Assembly (NCBI GenBank): GCA_050694015.1
Contig: JBOGWY010000196.1
Span: 1 to 31,121, forward strand
From: JBOGWY01 sp050694015
GTDB lineage: Bacteria > Actinomycetota > CADDZG01 > WHSQ01
Direction of reading: 5' to 3'
DNA length: 31,121 bases
This document shows positions 6,787 through 14,048 of this stretch, in pieces; the first letter of the stretch is position 1, and every line of letters starts with the position of its first letter. The notes under the pieces were generated by a model. It had not been told where the DNA came from. It did not search any database and saw only the letters and a program-made list of their open reading frames with translations. Made by a program: the position numbers and the translations under genes.

Positions 6787-8148
6787 ATGGAACACGACGT
6801 GAAGCTCCATACGAGGTTCCGAAGTGTGGTCGCGGTTCTGGCCCTGTGCTTGGCTGCGCTGGTTCCGGTTGTCCCCCCGGTGACGACAGCAGGTGCTCAA
6901 GAGCCGCCGCTCTCAGGGCACGTGGAGGTCACCGAGGTCGTGGGGAATTTCGGCGAGCCGGCGCACGTCACTCGCTACATAACGAAGATCGAGGCTCGGG
7001 ACATCCCGGAGAGCCGGCTCACGTACGCGTGGGACCGGGACCTCACCTGTGGCGTTTTCTTCGGCGACACGGGGAGCTCGGCGACATGGGACCACAGTAG
7101 CGATGCCGGATGCGATGGTCACGACGACGACCGTGCGGGCGTCCTCCATGAAGGGCTCGTCTGGGTGATCGTCTCGGCCGGCACGGACCATCTCATCTGT
7201 TCGTATAAGGGCAACCTGACGGGGCGCGGTCGCTGTGTACCGACCGCCGAACGCAAGTGCCCGGGGTTGGAGCATGTGACCGGCCCGCACATCGTAGGTA
7301 CGAGGGAGGCGGACCCAGCACTGATGGGAACGAAGGCCGACGAAGTGATCTGTGGCCTCGGCGGCGGCGACACCATCCGTGGACGCGGGGGTAGCGATGT
7401 GATTCATGGAGGCGGGGGCATCGACACGATCACCGGTGGCCCCGGCCCAGACGCGCTCAGGGGTAACGCCGGCAACGACACGATCCGAGCGGGCGACAAC
7501 CCCGCCGAGCTCGTGGACGCGCTGTTCGGAGGTGGCGGCATCGACCACCTCTACGGGGAGGAGGGGCCCGACGACATCCTCGGCGGAGGGGATGGTGACC
7601 ATCTCTTCGGCGGAGACGCGATCGATCAGTTGGACGGTGAATCCGGGATCAACCGCATCTACGGCGGGTCGGACCCCGATCTCCTGTTCGGGGGTGACGA
7701 GAAGGACTTCCTGCACGGCAACGGCGACAACGACGTCATCGAGGGCGGGAACGGTCCGGACGAGATCTTCGGGGAGGGTGGAGCCGACAGCGTGGACGGC
7801 GGTGCGGGCGACGACACCATCATGGGCGGGATCGACGGGGACCGCTTCCTGTACGGGGGGACCGGGACAGACACGATCCACGGCGGTGGTGCTGCTGACA
7901 TCATCCACGGGGACCGCGACGACCCCGACGAGATCGACGGCGACGAACCCGACCTCGATCACATCTTCGGGGACGGTGGGGCCGACACCCTTAACGGCCA
8001 GGAAGGCAACGACGATCTCCATGGCGGGGTCGGCAACGATCATCTGAACGGCGGCGACGGAGAAGACGACTTGTGCGAGGGACAGGGCGACATCGATACC
8101 TTCGACGCCTCGTGTGAGAGGCAGGTCCAGGACCACCGTCAGCTATAG
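6787..8148 (+). CDS. secreted RTX-type calcium-binding repeat protein
   Basis: A 453-residue exported protein with a signal peptide (about 1-38), a roughly 135-residue N-terminal domain of unknown fold with several Cys, and an RTX array (about 178-436) of GGxGxDxxx-like nonapeptides (GLGGGDTIRGRGGSDVIHGG, GGAGDDTIMGG, GNDHLNGGDGEDDL). In known RTX proteins these wind into a beta-roll that folds on binding extracellular calcium. No type I secretion genes are nearby, and the signal peptide implies Sec export. Cysteines flank the array (189 and 430/443). A GTG at 6799 is an alternative start with a more basic signal n-region. The function of the N-terminal domain is unknown. Confidence 0.9.
   Translation: MEHDVKLHTRFRSVVAVLALCLAALVPVVPPVTTAGAQEPPLSGHVEVTEVVGNFGEPAHVTRYITKIEARDIPESRLTYAWDRDLTCGVFFGDTGSSATWDHSSDAGCDGHDDDRAGVLHEGLVWVIVSAGTDHLICSYKGNLTGRGRCVPTAERKCPGLEHVTGPHIVGTREADPALMGTKADEVICGLGGGDTIRGRGGSDVIHGGGGIDTITGGPGPDALRGNAGNDTIRAGDNPAELVDALFGGGGIDHLYGEEGPDDILGGGDGDHLFGGDAIDQLDGESGINRIYGGSDPDLLFGGDEKDFLHGNGDNDVIEGGNGPDEIFGEGGADSVDGGAGDDTIMGGIDGDRFLYGGTGTDTIHGGGAADIIHGDRDDPDEIDGDEPDLDHIFGDGGADTLNGQEGNDDLHGGVGNDHLNGGDGEDDLCEGQGDIDTFDASCERQVQDHRQL
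7318..8094 (+). repeat. RTX nonapeptide-coding tandem repeats
   Basis: Degenerate 27-base (nine-codon) units rich in GGC-GGN-GAC run through the second half of the RTX gene; some units are expanded by insertions (for example DRDDPDEIDGDEPDLD). Confidence 0.85.
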
Positions 8149-8166
8149 CAGTCGTTACGGCACTAA

Positions 8167-8946
8167 TTACTCGTCCAAGCGGATCTCGTAGACGTTCCGC
8201 CACAGCTTGCCGGTCACGAAGAGCCGGTCTTGTGACCGCCAGTAGGCGATCCCGTTCGTCACGTCGGGGTCACCCATCGGGTCGGCTTCCTCCATCTGAC
8301 GGAGTGTTGAGAGGTCGATCCGGTCGACGACTTCTCCCGTGCGGGGATCGATCCGCACGACGAAGTCGGTCCGGAACACGTTGGCGAAGATCTCTCCTTG
8401 GATCCACTCGAGTTCGTTCAATTCCTGGACCGGCTCGCCGTTCCGTGTGACCCGAAGCTTCCGCTTTACACGAAACGTCCGTGGATCGCGGAAGCGGATC
8501 ACGTTGGTGCCGTCGCTCATGATCAGGCGCTTGCCGTTGGTCGTGAGACCCCAGCCCTCCGTGCCGTAGCGGAAGCGCCGGATCACGCGGTTGAAGTTGC
8601 CCGGCCGGTACACGAACGCGACGTGGTCCTGCCACGTCAGCTGGTAGATGCGGCGATCGAGGATCGTGATGCCCTCGCCGAACAGGTGGGGGGCGAGAGC
8701 CCGCGACCGCAACACGTCGCCGGTCTCAAGATCGACCTCTCGAAGGGTCGACCGGCCTTCGATCCCGGTCCCCTCGAAGAAACGCCCCTCCCAGAACGCG
8801 AGCCCCTGCGTGAACGCGTTCTCGTCGTGCGGGAACGTTCGAACGACCGTGTAACCGGGCGTGGGGTCCTGGGCCGTCGCGGGATCGGAGCACGCCGCGA
8901 GGGCGAACCCGAGGACGAGGACCAAGAGCTTCATGCGGCGCCGCAT
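8167..8946 (-). CDS. glutaminyl-peptide cyclotransferase-like lipoprotein
   Basis: Resembles the plant/bacterial glutamine cyclotransferase family (five-bladed beta-propeller), which converts N-terminal Gln to pyroglutamate. The 259 residues carry a lipoprotein signal with a perfect lipobox (LAAC, Cys19). NAFTQGLAFWEGRFFEGTG is the family signature, followed by RSTLREVDLETGDVL, GEGITILDRRIYQLTW and NELEWIQGEIFANV. The ATG at 8946 is chosen because TACGCT lies six bases upstream; ATG 8934 is an alternative. It is divergent from meaB with 52 bases between. It should act on the outer face of the membrane. The substrate is unknown. Confidence 0.9.
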   Translation of the reverse strand: MRRRMKLLVLVLGFALAACSDPATAQDPTPGYTVVRTFPHDENAFTQGLAFWEGRFFEGTGIEGRSTLREVDLETGDVLRSRALAPHLFGEGITILDRRIYQLTWQDHVAFVYRPGNFNRVIRRFRYGTEGWGLTTNGKRLIMSDGTNVIRFRDPRTFRVKRKLRVTRNGEPVQELNELEWIQGEIFANVFRTDFVVRIDPRTGEVVDRIDLSTLRQMEEADPMGDPDVTNGIAYWRSQDRLFVTGKLWRNVYEIRLDE

Positions 8947-8952
8947 CTCGAA

Positions 8953-8958
8953 AGCGTA
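8953..8958 (-). promoter_or_regulatory. -10 box of cyclotransferase gene, leaderless type
   Basis: On the minus strand TACGCT is followed by six bases (TTCGAG) and the ATG at 8946. No Shine-Dalgarno sequence is present. This decides the start. Confidence 0.55.
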
Positions 8959-8984
8959 GTGGAGCCGCCGTTCTAACCGCCCGG

Positions 8985-8990
8985 TAGCCT
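8985..8990 (+). promoter_or_regulatory. -10 box of meaB, leaderless type
   Basis: TAGCCT lies eight bases before the ATG of meaB, back to back with the cyclotransferase promoter. Confidence 0.5.
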
Positions 8991-8998
8991 GCACGTCG

Positions 8999-9928
8999 AT
9001 GGATACCGCCACGTTGATCGAGCGCGCCCTCGCCGGCGAGCGCCGCGCCGTCGCTCGTCTGATCTCCCTCGTCGAAGACGGGGGAGCGGACCTCGGCGCG
9101 GTGATGGAGGCCGTCTATCCGCACACCGGCAACTCCTATTCGGTGGGCATCACGGGAGCCCCGGGCTCGGGGAAGTCGACCCTCACCGAACGTGTCGTGG
9201 CCCGGGCCCGCAAGGACGGTCACAAGGTCGGCGTGCTCGCGGTCGACCCGTCGAGCCCGTTCTCGGGCGGAGCACTCCTCGGCGACCGGGTCCGGATGCA
9301 GAGCCACGCGATGGATCCGGAAGTCTTCATCCGCTCGATGGCGACGCGCGGCCATCTGGGCGGCATCTCCCTCGCGACCCCGGAGGCGGTACGGGTTCTG
9401 GAGGCCGCGGGGAAGGACGTCGTCATCATCGAGACCGTCGGCGTCGGCCAGGCCGAGGTCGAGATCACCGACGCGTGCGACACCACTCTCGTCGTGGTGA
9501 ATCCCGGGTGGGGGGACGCGGTCCAGACCGCCAAGGCAGGCTTGATGGAGATCGCCGAGGTCTTCGTGGTCAACAAGGCCGACCGCCCCGGTGCGAAGGA
9601 CTCGGTCCGGGAGCTGCGCCAGATGCTCGAGATGTCGGACGCCGAGTGGAAACCGCCGATCGTCGAGACGATCGCGACGAAAGGTGAGGGCATCGACGAC
9701 CTGTGGGCCGCGGTCGAGAAGCACCGCGCATGGCAGGAAGAGAAGGGCCTGCTCGAGGCGCGGCGACGCCGTCGTGTCGAACGCGAGATCCGCGAGATCG
9801 TCGCCGAACGTTTCCGCCGCAAGGTCGACACCGACGCGGCCGAGCTACTTCATTCGCTTACCGACGACGTGCTCGCACGACGGATCGACCCATACGCGGC
9901 GGCCGACCGCCTGATCGCCTCGCTCTAG
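8999..9928 (+). CDS. meaB: MeaB-family G3E GTPase, chaperone of B12-dependent acyl-CoA mutase
   Basis: P-loop GTPase that gates loading of adenosylcobalamin into acyl-CoA mutases and protects the enzyme from inactivation. The 309 residues show the P-loop GAPGSGKST (about 53-61), VDPSSPFSGGALLGDRVRM (typical MeaB/ArgK switch region), IETVGVGQAEVE and the NKAD base-recognition motif, then a helical dimerisation arm near the C-terminus (RRRRVEREIREIVAERFRRK). The mutase large subunit it probably serves is on the same strand about 1 kb downstream, separated by an opposite-strand gene. Its stop overlaps that of the convergent SGNH gene in CTAG (9925-9928). Confidence 0.96.
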   Translation: MDTATLIERALAGERRAVARLISLVEDGGADLGAVMEAVYPHTGNSYSVGITGAPGSGKSTLTERVVARARKDGHKVGVLAVDPSSPFSGGALLGDRVRMQSHAMDPEVFIRSMATRGHLGGISLATPEAVRVLEAAGKDVVIIETVGVGQAEVEITDACDTTLVVVNPGWGDAVQTAKAGLMEIAEVFVVNKADRPGAKDSVRELRQMLEMSDAEWKPPIVETIATKGEGIDDLWAAVEKHRAWQEEKGLLEARRRRRVEREIREIVAERFRRKVDTDAAELLHSLTDDVLARRIDPYAAADRLIASL

Positions 9929-10905
9929 GGCGATTCCAGGAACCACTGTCGCGCAGTGACGTCGTTCCGTAGGAAGCGCAGCAGGCGCGACGCGACCTTC
10001 TGCTCGCCGGATGGTGATGGGTGCGTGCCGTCGTCGAGGAAGTCTGCACATTCCCAAGACAAGCCGTCGGGGCGCTCGTTAAGACCGTCGGCCCACAGGT
10101 ACGGCCCCCAGCTCAGCCATGGGGCAACGACTTCTCCCTCGCTGGGCTTGAAGTTGAGGTCGTCATCGCCTCTTATCTGATTGCGGATAACCCACTTCAT
10201 CGCGAAGCCGCCTTCGTACGCGTAGGGCTCGGGATTGAGGTCGGTGGTCGCGTAGCCCGCGTAGATCCGACTCGAGAGGTACACGAGCTTGAGGTTCCGG
10301 TAGCGCGACTTCATGTTCCGGATCACCGTCTCGGTGTCGTTCTGAAGGATCTGGGTCGCTTGCGGGAAGCCCTGCGACGGGCGCGGGTTGGCGAGTTTCA
10401 CCCATGCGACGACGACCTGCTCCGGGGCAACGCCGGCTTGCTGGAGGCGCTGTTCGACCGTGGTCCACGCATCCTCGTTCGGATCGGCCCATGCCTGCGC
10501 GGTGTGACCACCCTGCGCGCCGTCGACGATCACGAGGTTCGGATCCAGTCCCGCTTCCCCTCGCGTCAGCTGCATGAAGGCCTCGAACTCCTGCGTCGTG
10601 TTCGACATGCCGATCGACAACAGGACGTAACGGCCGTTCGCGTCCGGCTCGCCGCTACTCGACAGCGGACCGATGCGCCGGGCACGACGAAGGCCGGCGC
10701 TGTTGTGCTCCTTCGGGCGACGGTTGCGTCCCTTGGGATAGAGACCGCCGCGGTAACTCTGATAGCGGTCACCGAGTTGCGTCAGGGGAGTGAGTCCGAC
10801 CGACGTCCCGTCGCAGTCGGCGGCGACGACCGTGGGCGCGCCGAACGTGATGCCTGCGATGGTCACAACGACCGTGGCGACGGCGCCGAAGCGCGCTCGG
10901 ATCAC
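9925..10905 (-). CDS. secreted SGNH/GDSL-type hydrolase
   Basis: A 326-residue exported protein; the GTG start gives a signal peptide ending near VVAAD (about residue 30). After a basic linker comes YVLLSIGMSNT, with Ser101 in the place of the SGNH nucleophile, VIVDGAQGG in the region of the block II Gly, and DDGTHPSPSGEQK with an Asp292-x-x-His295 pair fitting block V. It is therefore a serine esterase or lipase-like hydrolase, perhaps a carbohydrate esterase; the substrate cannot be read from sequence. TACAGT six bases before the GTG supports the start. The upstream region carries copy 2 of the 53-bp element, shared with the divergent mutase gene. Confidence 0.85.
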   Translation of the reverse strand: MIRARFGAVATVVVTIAGITFGAPTVVAADCDGTSVGLTPLTQLGDRYQSYRGGLYPKGRNRRPKEHNSAGLRRARRIGPLSSSGEPDANGRYVLLSIGMSNTTQEFEAFMQLTRGEAGLDPNLVIVDGAQGGHTAQAWADPNEDAWTTVEQRLQQAGVAPEQVVVAWVKLANPRPSQGFPQATQILQNDTETVIRNMKSRYRNLKLVYLSSRIYAGYATTDLNPEPYAYEGGFAMKWVIRNQIRGDDDLNFKPSEGEVVAPWLSWGPYLWADGLNERPDGLSWECADFLDDGTHPSPSGEQKVASRLLRFLRNDVTARQWFLESP

Positions 10906-10911
10906 GCTCGA

Positions 10912-10917
10912 ACTGTA
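10912..10917 (-). promoter_or_regulatory. -10 box of SGNH hydrolase gene, leaderless type
   Basis: On the minus strand TACAGT is followed by six bases (TCGAGC) and the GTG at 10905. A GGAAC with a 16-base gap to CGT also fits an ECF-sigma promoter, but this is one site and weak evidence. Confidence 0.55.
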
Positions 10918-10924
10918 CGACGAG

Positions 10925-10977
10925 CCGAACCGCGCGTTCCAGGACGCGCCCACGTGTTGCTGAGTTAGCAAAGTTCG
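10925..10977 (-). repeat. 53-bp inverted repeat element, copy 2
   Basis: Read on the minus strand it matches 6652-6704 at 49 of 53 bases, including CTAACTCAG, CACGTG and the GCGCGT-N6-ACGCGC hairpin. It fills nearly all the space between two divergent -10 boxes (10912-10917 and 10984-10989), leaving seven and six bases on either side, so it is placed as an operator or upstream activating region for both genes. Confidence 0.85.
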
Positions 10978-10983
10978 GGCGGG

Positions 10984-10989
10984 TAGAAT
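10984..10989 (+). promoter_or_regulatory. -10 box of acyl-CoA mutase gene, leaderless type
   Basis: TAGAAT lies six bases before the ATG at 10996. The intervening CGGGGT does not act as a Shine-Dalgarno sequence at that distance. Confidence 0.65.
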
Positions 10990-10995
10990 CGGGGT

Positions 10996-12651
10996 ATGCC
11001 CGATGATCTGCAACGGCGCTGGCGCGAGCAGTACGAACAGGCCAAACTGCGCGACGACGTCGACTTCGACACGCTCTCGAGCGTCGAGCTGGAGCCGCTC
11101 TACGGCCCCCCCGACGGCGAGGTCGATCCCAAGATCGGGGTTCCCGGCGAGTATCCGTTCACCCGCGGCATCTACTCGAGCGGCTACCGGGGACGACTCT
11201 GGACGATGCGACAGTTCGCCGGCTTCGGGAGTCCCGCGCAGACGAACGAACGCTTCAAGTTCCTGACCGAGCACGGCCAGACGGGGCTCTCCGTCGCGTT
11301 CGACATGCCGACGTTGATGGGCCGCGACTCCGACGACCCGCACTCCGAGGGAGAGGTCGGACGGTGCGGTGTCGCGGTGGACTCGCTCGCGGACATGGAG
11401 ATCCTCTTCAACGAGATCGACCTCGAGGGCGTATCGACGTCGATGACGATCTCCGGGCCGGCTCCCATGCTGTTCGCCTTCTACATCGCGGCGGCCGAGA
11501 AGCAGGGCGCCGACGTCGCCAAGCTGAACGGCACGTGTCAGACCGACATCCTCAAGGAGTACATCGCCCAGAAGGAATGGCTCTTCCCGCCCGAGCCGCA
11601 CCTCCGGCTCACCGCCGACATGATGAAGTTCTGCGTCGATCGCGTGCCGAAATACCACCCGCTGTCGATCTCCGGCTACCACATCCGGGAAGCGGGAAGC
11701 ACGGCGGTGCAGGAGCTCGCGTTCACCGTCGCGTCCGGGTTCGCGCACGTAGAACTCGGCCTCCGCAACGGCCTCGACATCGACGATTTCGCGCCGGGGC
11801 TCTCGTTCTTCTTCAACAGCCACATCGACTTCTTCGAGGAGATCGCCAAGTTCCGCGCCGCGCGTCGCATCTGGGCCCGCTGGCTCAAGGAGCGTTACGG
11901 CGCCAAGAAGGAGCGAAGCTGGATGCTGAAGTTCCACACGCAGACCGCAGGGGTGTCGCTCACCGGGCAGCAGCCGTACAACAACGTCGTGCGGACCGCG
12001 ACCGAAGCGCTCGCCGCAGTGCTCGGCGGTACGCAGAGTCTCCACACGAACTCGCTCGACGAGGTGCTCGCACTGCCGACCGACGAAGCCGTCGAGATCG
12101 CTCTTCGCACGCAGCAGATCATCGGCTACGAGACCGGGGCCGCTAACGTCAGCGATCCACTGGGCGGCTCGTGGTTCGTCGAGGCGCTCACCGACCAGAC
12201 GGAGGCCGCCGCCGAGGAGTACTTCTCGACGATCGAGGAGATGGGCGACGGTTCGATCCTCGACGGCATGCTGAAAGGCATCGAGGAGGGTTACTTCCAG
12301 AAAGAGATGGCCGACGCCGCGTACCGCTATCAGCAGCTCCTCGAACAGGGCAAGAAGGTCATGGTCGGCGTCAACCGGTTCACGAAAACCGTCCAGGAGC
12401 CGCCCGAGATCCTCCTCATCACCCCGGAGATCGAGGAACGTCAGAAGAAGGTCGTCGCCGAGGTGCGCGCGAACCGCGACGCGAAGGTCGCCGAGGACGC
12501 GATGCAGAGCCTGCGCGACATGGCCCACGACCCGAGCCAGAATTCGATCGACGTCATGGTCGAGGCCGCCAAGGCGTACGTCACGCTAGGCGAGATGGTC
12601 GAGGTCCTGAAGGAGGAGTGGGGCGTCTACACCGAGCCCCCGATGTTCTAG
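10996..12651 (+). CDS. adenosylcobalamin-dependent acyl-CoA mutase large subunit, isobutyryl-CoA mutase-like
   Basis: Catalytic TIM-barrel subunit (551 residues) of the methylmalonyl-CoA mutase superfamily, which moves a carbonyl-CoA group between adjacent carbons by radical chemistry. Motifs include EYPFTRGIYSSGYRGRLWT, SVAFDMPTLMGRDSDDP, the catalytic-His region SISGYHIREAGS and TQTAGVSLTGQQPYNN. The B12-binding domain is absent, as in two-subunit IcmA/IcmB enzymes, so a small subunit must be encoded elsewhere. Residues that separate the types are Phe74 (RQFAGF) and Gln192 (EYIAQKEW); methylmalonyl-CoA mutase has Tyr89 and Arg207, isobutyryl-CoA mutase Phe80 and Gln198. Phe102 is kept, unlike the Asp of 2-hydroxyisobutyryl-CoA mutase. 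Substrate is therefore more likely isobutyryl/butyryl-CoA than methylmalonyl-CoA. Confidence 0.93.
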   Translation: MPDDLQRRWREQYEQAKLRDDVDFDTLSSVELEPLYGPPDGEVDPKIGVPGEYPFTRGIYSSGYRGRLWTMRQFAGFGSPAQTNERFKFLTEHGQTGLSVAFDMPTLMGRDSDDPHSEGEVGRCGVAVDSLADMEILFNEIDLEGVSTSMTISGPAPMLFAFYIAAAEKQGADVAKLNGTCQTDILKEYIAQKEWLFPPEPHLRLTADMMKFCVDRVPKYHPLSISGYHIREAGSTAVQELAFTVASGFAHVELGLRNGLDIDDFAPGLSFFFNSHIDFFEEIAKFRAARRIWARWLKERYGAKKERSWMLKFHTQTAGVSLTGQQPYNNVVRTATEALAAVLGGTQSLHTNSLDEVLALPTDEAVEIALRTQQIIGYETGAANVSDPLGGSWFVEALTDQTEAAAEEYFSTIEEMGDGSILDGMLKGIEEGYFQKEMADAAYRYQQLLEQGKKVMVGVNRFTKTVQEPPEILLITPEIEERQKKVVAEVRANRDAKVAEDAMQSLRDMAHDPSQNSIDVMVEAAKAYVTLGEMVEVLKEEWGVYTEPPMF

Positions 12652-13145
12652 TCCTCCCGAAGCCGGACCGTGTCGCCGATCCGGATCGTCCCTCCGCCGA
12701 TGATCTCTGCGTTGAGCCCGCCGCGGTGCACCAAGGGCTTGATCAGGCTCTTCTCGGCGATCTGTGACAGGTGCCGGCACGGCTCGCACAACTCGATGCC
12801 TCGGAATACCGCATCCCCGACCGTGAACTCGCGATCGACGAGATGGTTGAGCGGAACACCGCGCGTCACGATATTCCGTCTCGTCTCGGCCTTGTCGAGC
12901 TGAAGGCCGGCGTCGCGCTCGACGGCTTCGATCGCTTCCACCTCGATCAGTGTGACCTGTCGTTCGGGCCCGAGGTCCTTCGAATACGTGCCGGTCTTGT
13001 TGAAGTAGCGATCGCCTTCGAGGCCGCGGCCTTCGACCGCAATGATCTTATCGAGGCCGTTCATCGGGCGTCCATTGGCTTCCGCGATGAAGATCGCGTC
13101 GACGGCGCCCTCGAACACGTCGCTAACCGGGGAAACGTCCGGCAT
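12648..13145 (-). CDS. MOSC-domain protein
   Basis: MOSC domains occur at the C-terminus of molybdenum cofactor sulfurases and in small stand-alone proteins (YiiM and others) thought to carry sulfur or bind molybdopterin. This 165-residue protein has the fold's landmarks: GRGLEGDRYF, QVTLIEVEAIEAVE, RRNIVTRGVPLN, and GIELCEPCRHL with the conserved Cys (Cys120 or Cys123), then GGLNAEIIGGGTIRIGDTV. It is the last gene of the minus-strand operon and starts inside the 3' end of the lipoprotein gene (23-base overlap). Its stop shares a CTAG with the mutase stop. Confidence 0.92.
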   Translation of the reverse strand: MPDVSPVSDVFEGAVDAIFIAEANGRPMNGLDKIIAVEGRGLEGDRYFNKTGTYSKDLGPERQVTLIEVEAIEAVERDAGLQLDKAETRRNIVTRGVPLNHLVDREFTVGDAVFRGIELCEPCRHLSQIAEKSLIKPLVHRGGLNAEIIGGGTIRIGDTVRLRED

Positions 13146-13884
13146 TCTCGTTCGGCACCGGATCGAACGCGTACATGTCTTGTCCCGCGACCTGGGAGAA
13201 CCAGCTCGAGTTCGCGTACCACTCGAAACGGCGCGGGCCCTCGACCGCGCTCCACGGCAGCACCATCACCACGTCGCGGCCCTGGATCTCGAAGGTGCCG
13301 GGGAACTTACGCGCCTCACCTTTGTATCCCGAGTACGGTTGCCATCCTTCCTCGGTGCCGTTGACACCGAACGCGTAGCCCTCGCCTTCCCTGCGCCCGG
13401 ACACGGCGAAACCGAACACCATGAAGGTGTCCTTCGGCAACCTCTCCGGCACCTCGCCGTCGAAGCTGAGCGTGATCCGGAAGGTCTGGCCGAGGCCTTG
13501 GAGGTCGACGGCGTTGAGCTCGGAGTACTGGGGCGGGACGCCTTTCTTGACGGCATCAGGGGCGGGCTCGTCGACGTGCGCCGACGCGTCGGCCAACGAC
13601 GGGTCGATGCCGGAGCGGGGGGTGTCGGCGTCCTCGAGCTCGGAGCCCGACGCGCCGGCCGCTCCGGTCCCCGGCGCCTCGCCGGACGCGAGCGCGTCCT
13701 GGACTCGCTCCTCGGCGCTGTTCGCGCGATGGTTGCGCCGCTCCTTCTTCTTGTCCCTCTTCCCGCCGTCGATCGCCCCGTCCCGGCCGAGCCGGGAGCG
13801 GTCGCCGGCGGCCGGGTCGCTGCCCCCGCACGACACGCACAGTGCGACGAGGAGCAACGATGCGATCACGTTGCGATACTTCAC
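13123..13884 (-). CDS. predicted lipoprotein with C-terminal beta-rich domain, unknown function
   Basis: A 253-residue exported protein. The signal VIASLLLVALCVSC has an imperfect lipobox, with Cys19 the likely lipidated residue. Residues 20-120 are a low-complexity linker, first basic (KRDKKKERRNHR) then Gly/Ala/Asp-rich, that would span the wall. From about 125 to the end there is a compact domain (TFRITLSFDGEVPERLPKD, FEIQGRDVVMVLPWSAVEG, RRFEWYANSSWFSQVAGQD) resembling beta-sandwich sugar-binding or DOMON-like domains in pattern, but I cannot assign it. GTG 13884 is preceded by GAGG and overlaps the upstream stop in GTGA, fixing the start. Confidence 0.85.
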   Translation of the reverse strand: MKYRNVIASLLLVALCVSCGGSDPAAGDRSRLGRDGAIDGGKRDKKKERRNHRANSAEERVQDALASGEAPGTGAAGASGSELEDADTPRSGIDPSLADASAHVDEPAPDAVKKGVPPQYSELNAVDLQGLGQTFRITLSFDGEVPERLPKDTFMVFGFAVSGRREGEGYAFGVNGTEEGWQPYSGYKGEARKFPGTFEIQGRDVVMVLPWSAVEGPRRFEWYANSSWFSQVAGQDMYAFDPVPNENAGRFPG

Positions 13885-14048
13885 AGTCCTCGTCCCCCTC
13901 GGATGATCCTGTATCCGAGTATCCCAGCCACCAGCGCCAACACGATGGCGACGACGGCCCCGACGGACTGGAGCGGGTCGGCGGGCGGAGGCTGGAACAC
14001 CGACGGGCTGGGCGAAGGCGTGGCGGTGACGGCGAGGAGGAGCGTCAC
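13881..14048 (-). CDS. 55-aa single-pass membrane protein
   Basis: Small protein MTLLLAVTATPSPSPS then PPPADPLQ, one strong membrane helix (SVGAVVAIVLALVAGILGY, about 29-47) and a basic end (RIIRGGRGL). Both ends are four-base GTGA overlaps: its GTG (14048-14046) overlaps the Nudix stop and its TGA overlaps the lipoprotein start. That double coupling is the main evidence that it is real. The Pro/Ser-rich segment before the helix suggests an external stalk. A longer reading from GTG 14081 is possible but loses the coupling. I know of no function. Confidence 0.7.
   Translation of the reverse strand: MTLLLAVTATPSPSPSVFQPPPADPLQSVGAVVAIVLALVAGILGYRIIRGGRGL

Noticed and set aside
6652..10977. The inverted 53-bp copies as ends of a transposon or integrative element
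   Set aside because: No transposase or integrase lies between them, no target-site duplication is visible, the enclosed genes are housekeeping-like in composition, and copy 2 is integrated into two promoters.
10906..12528. Long minus-strand open frame opposite the acyl-CoA mutase gene, continuous with the SGNH gene
   Set aside because: It is the complement of a highly conserved mutase gene in a stop-poor GC-rich sequence. The SGNH gene has its own signal peptide, GTG start and -10 box at 10905-10917, so the upstream part is a shadow.
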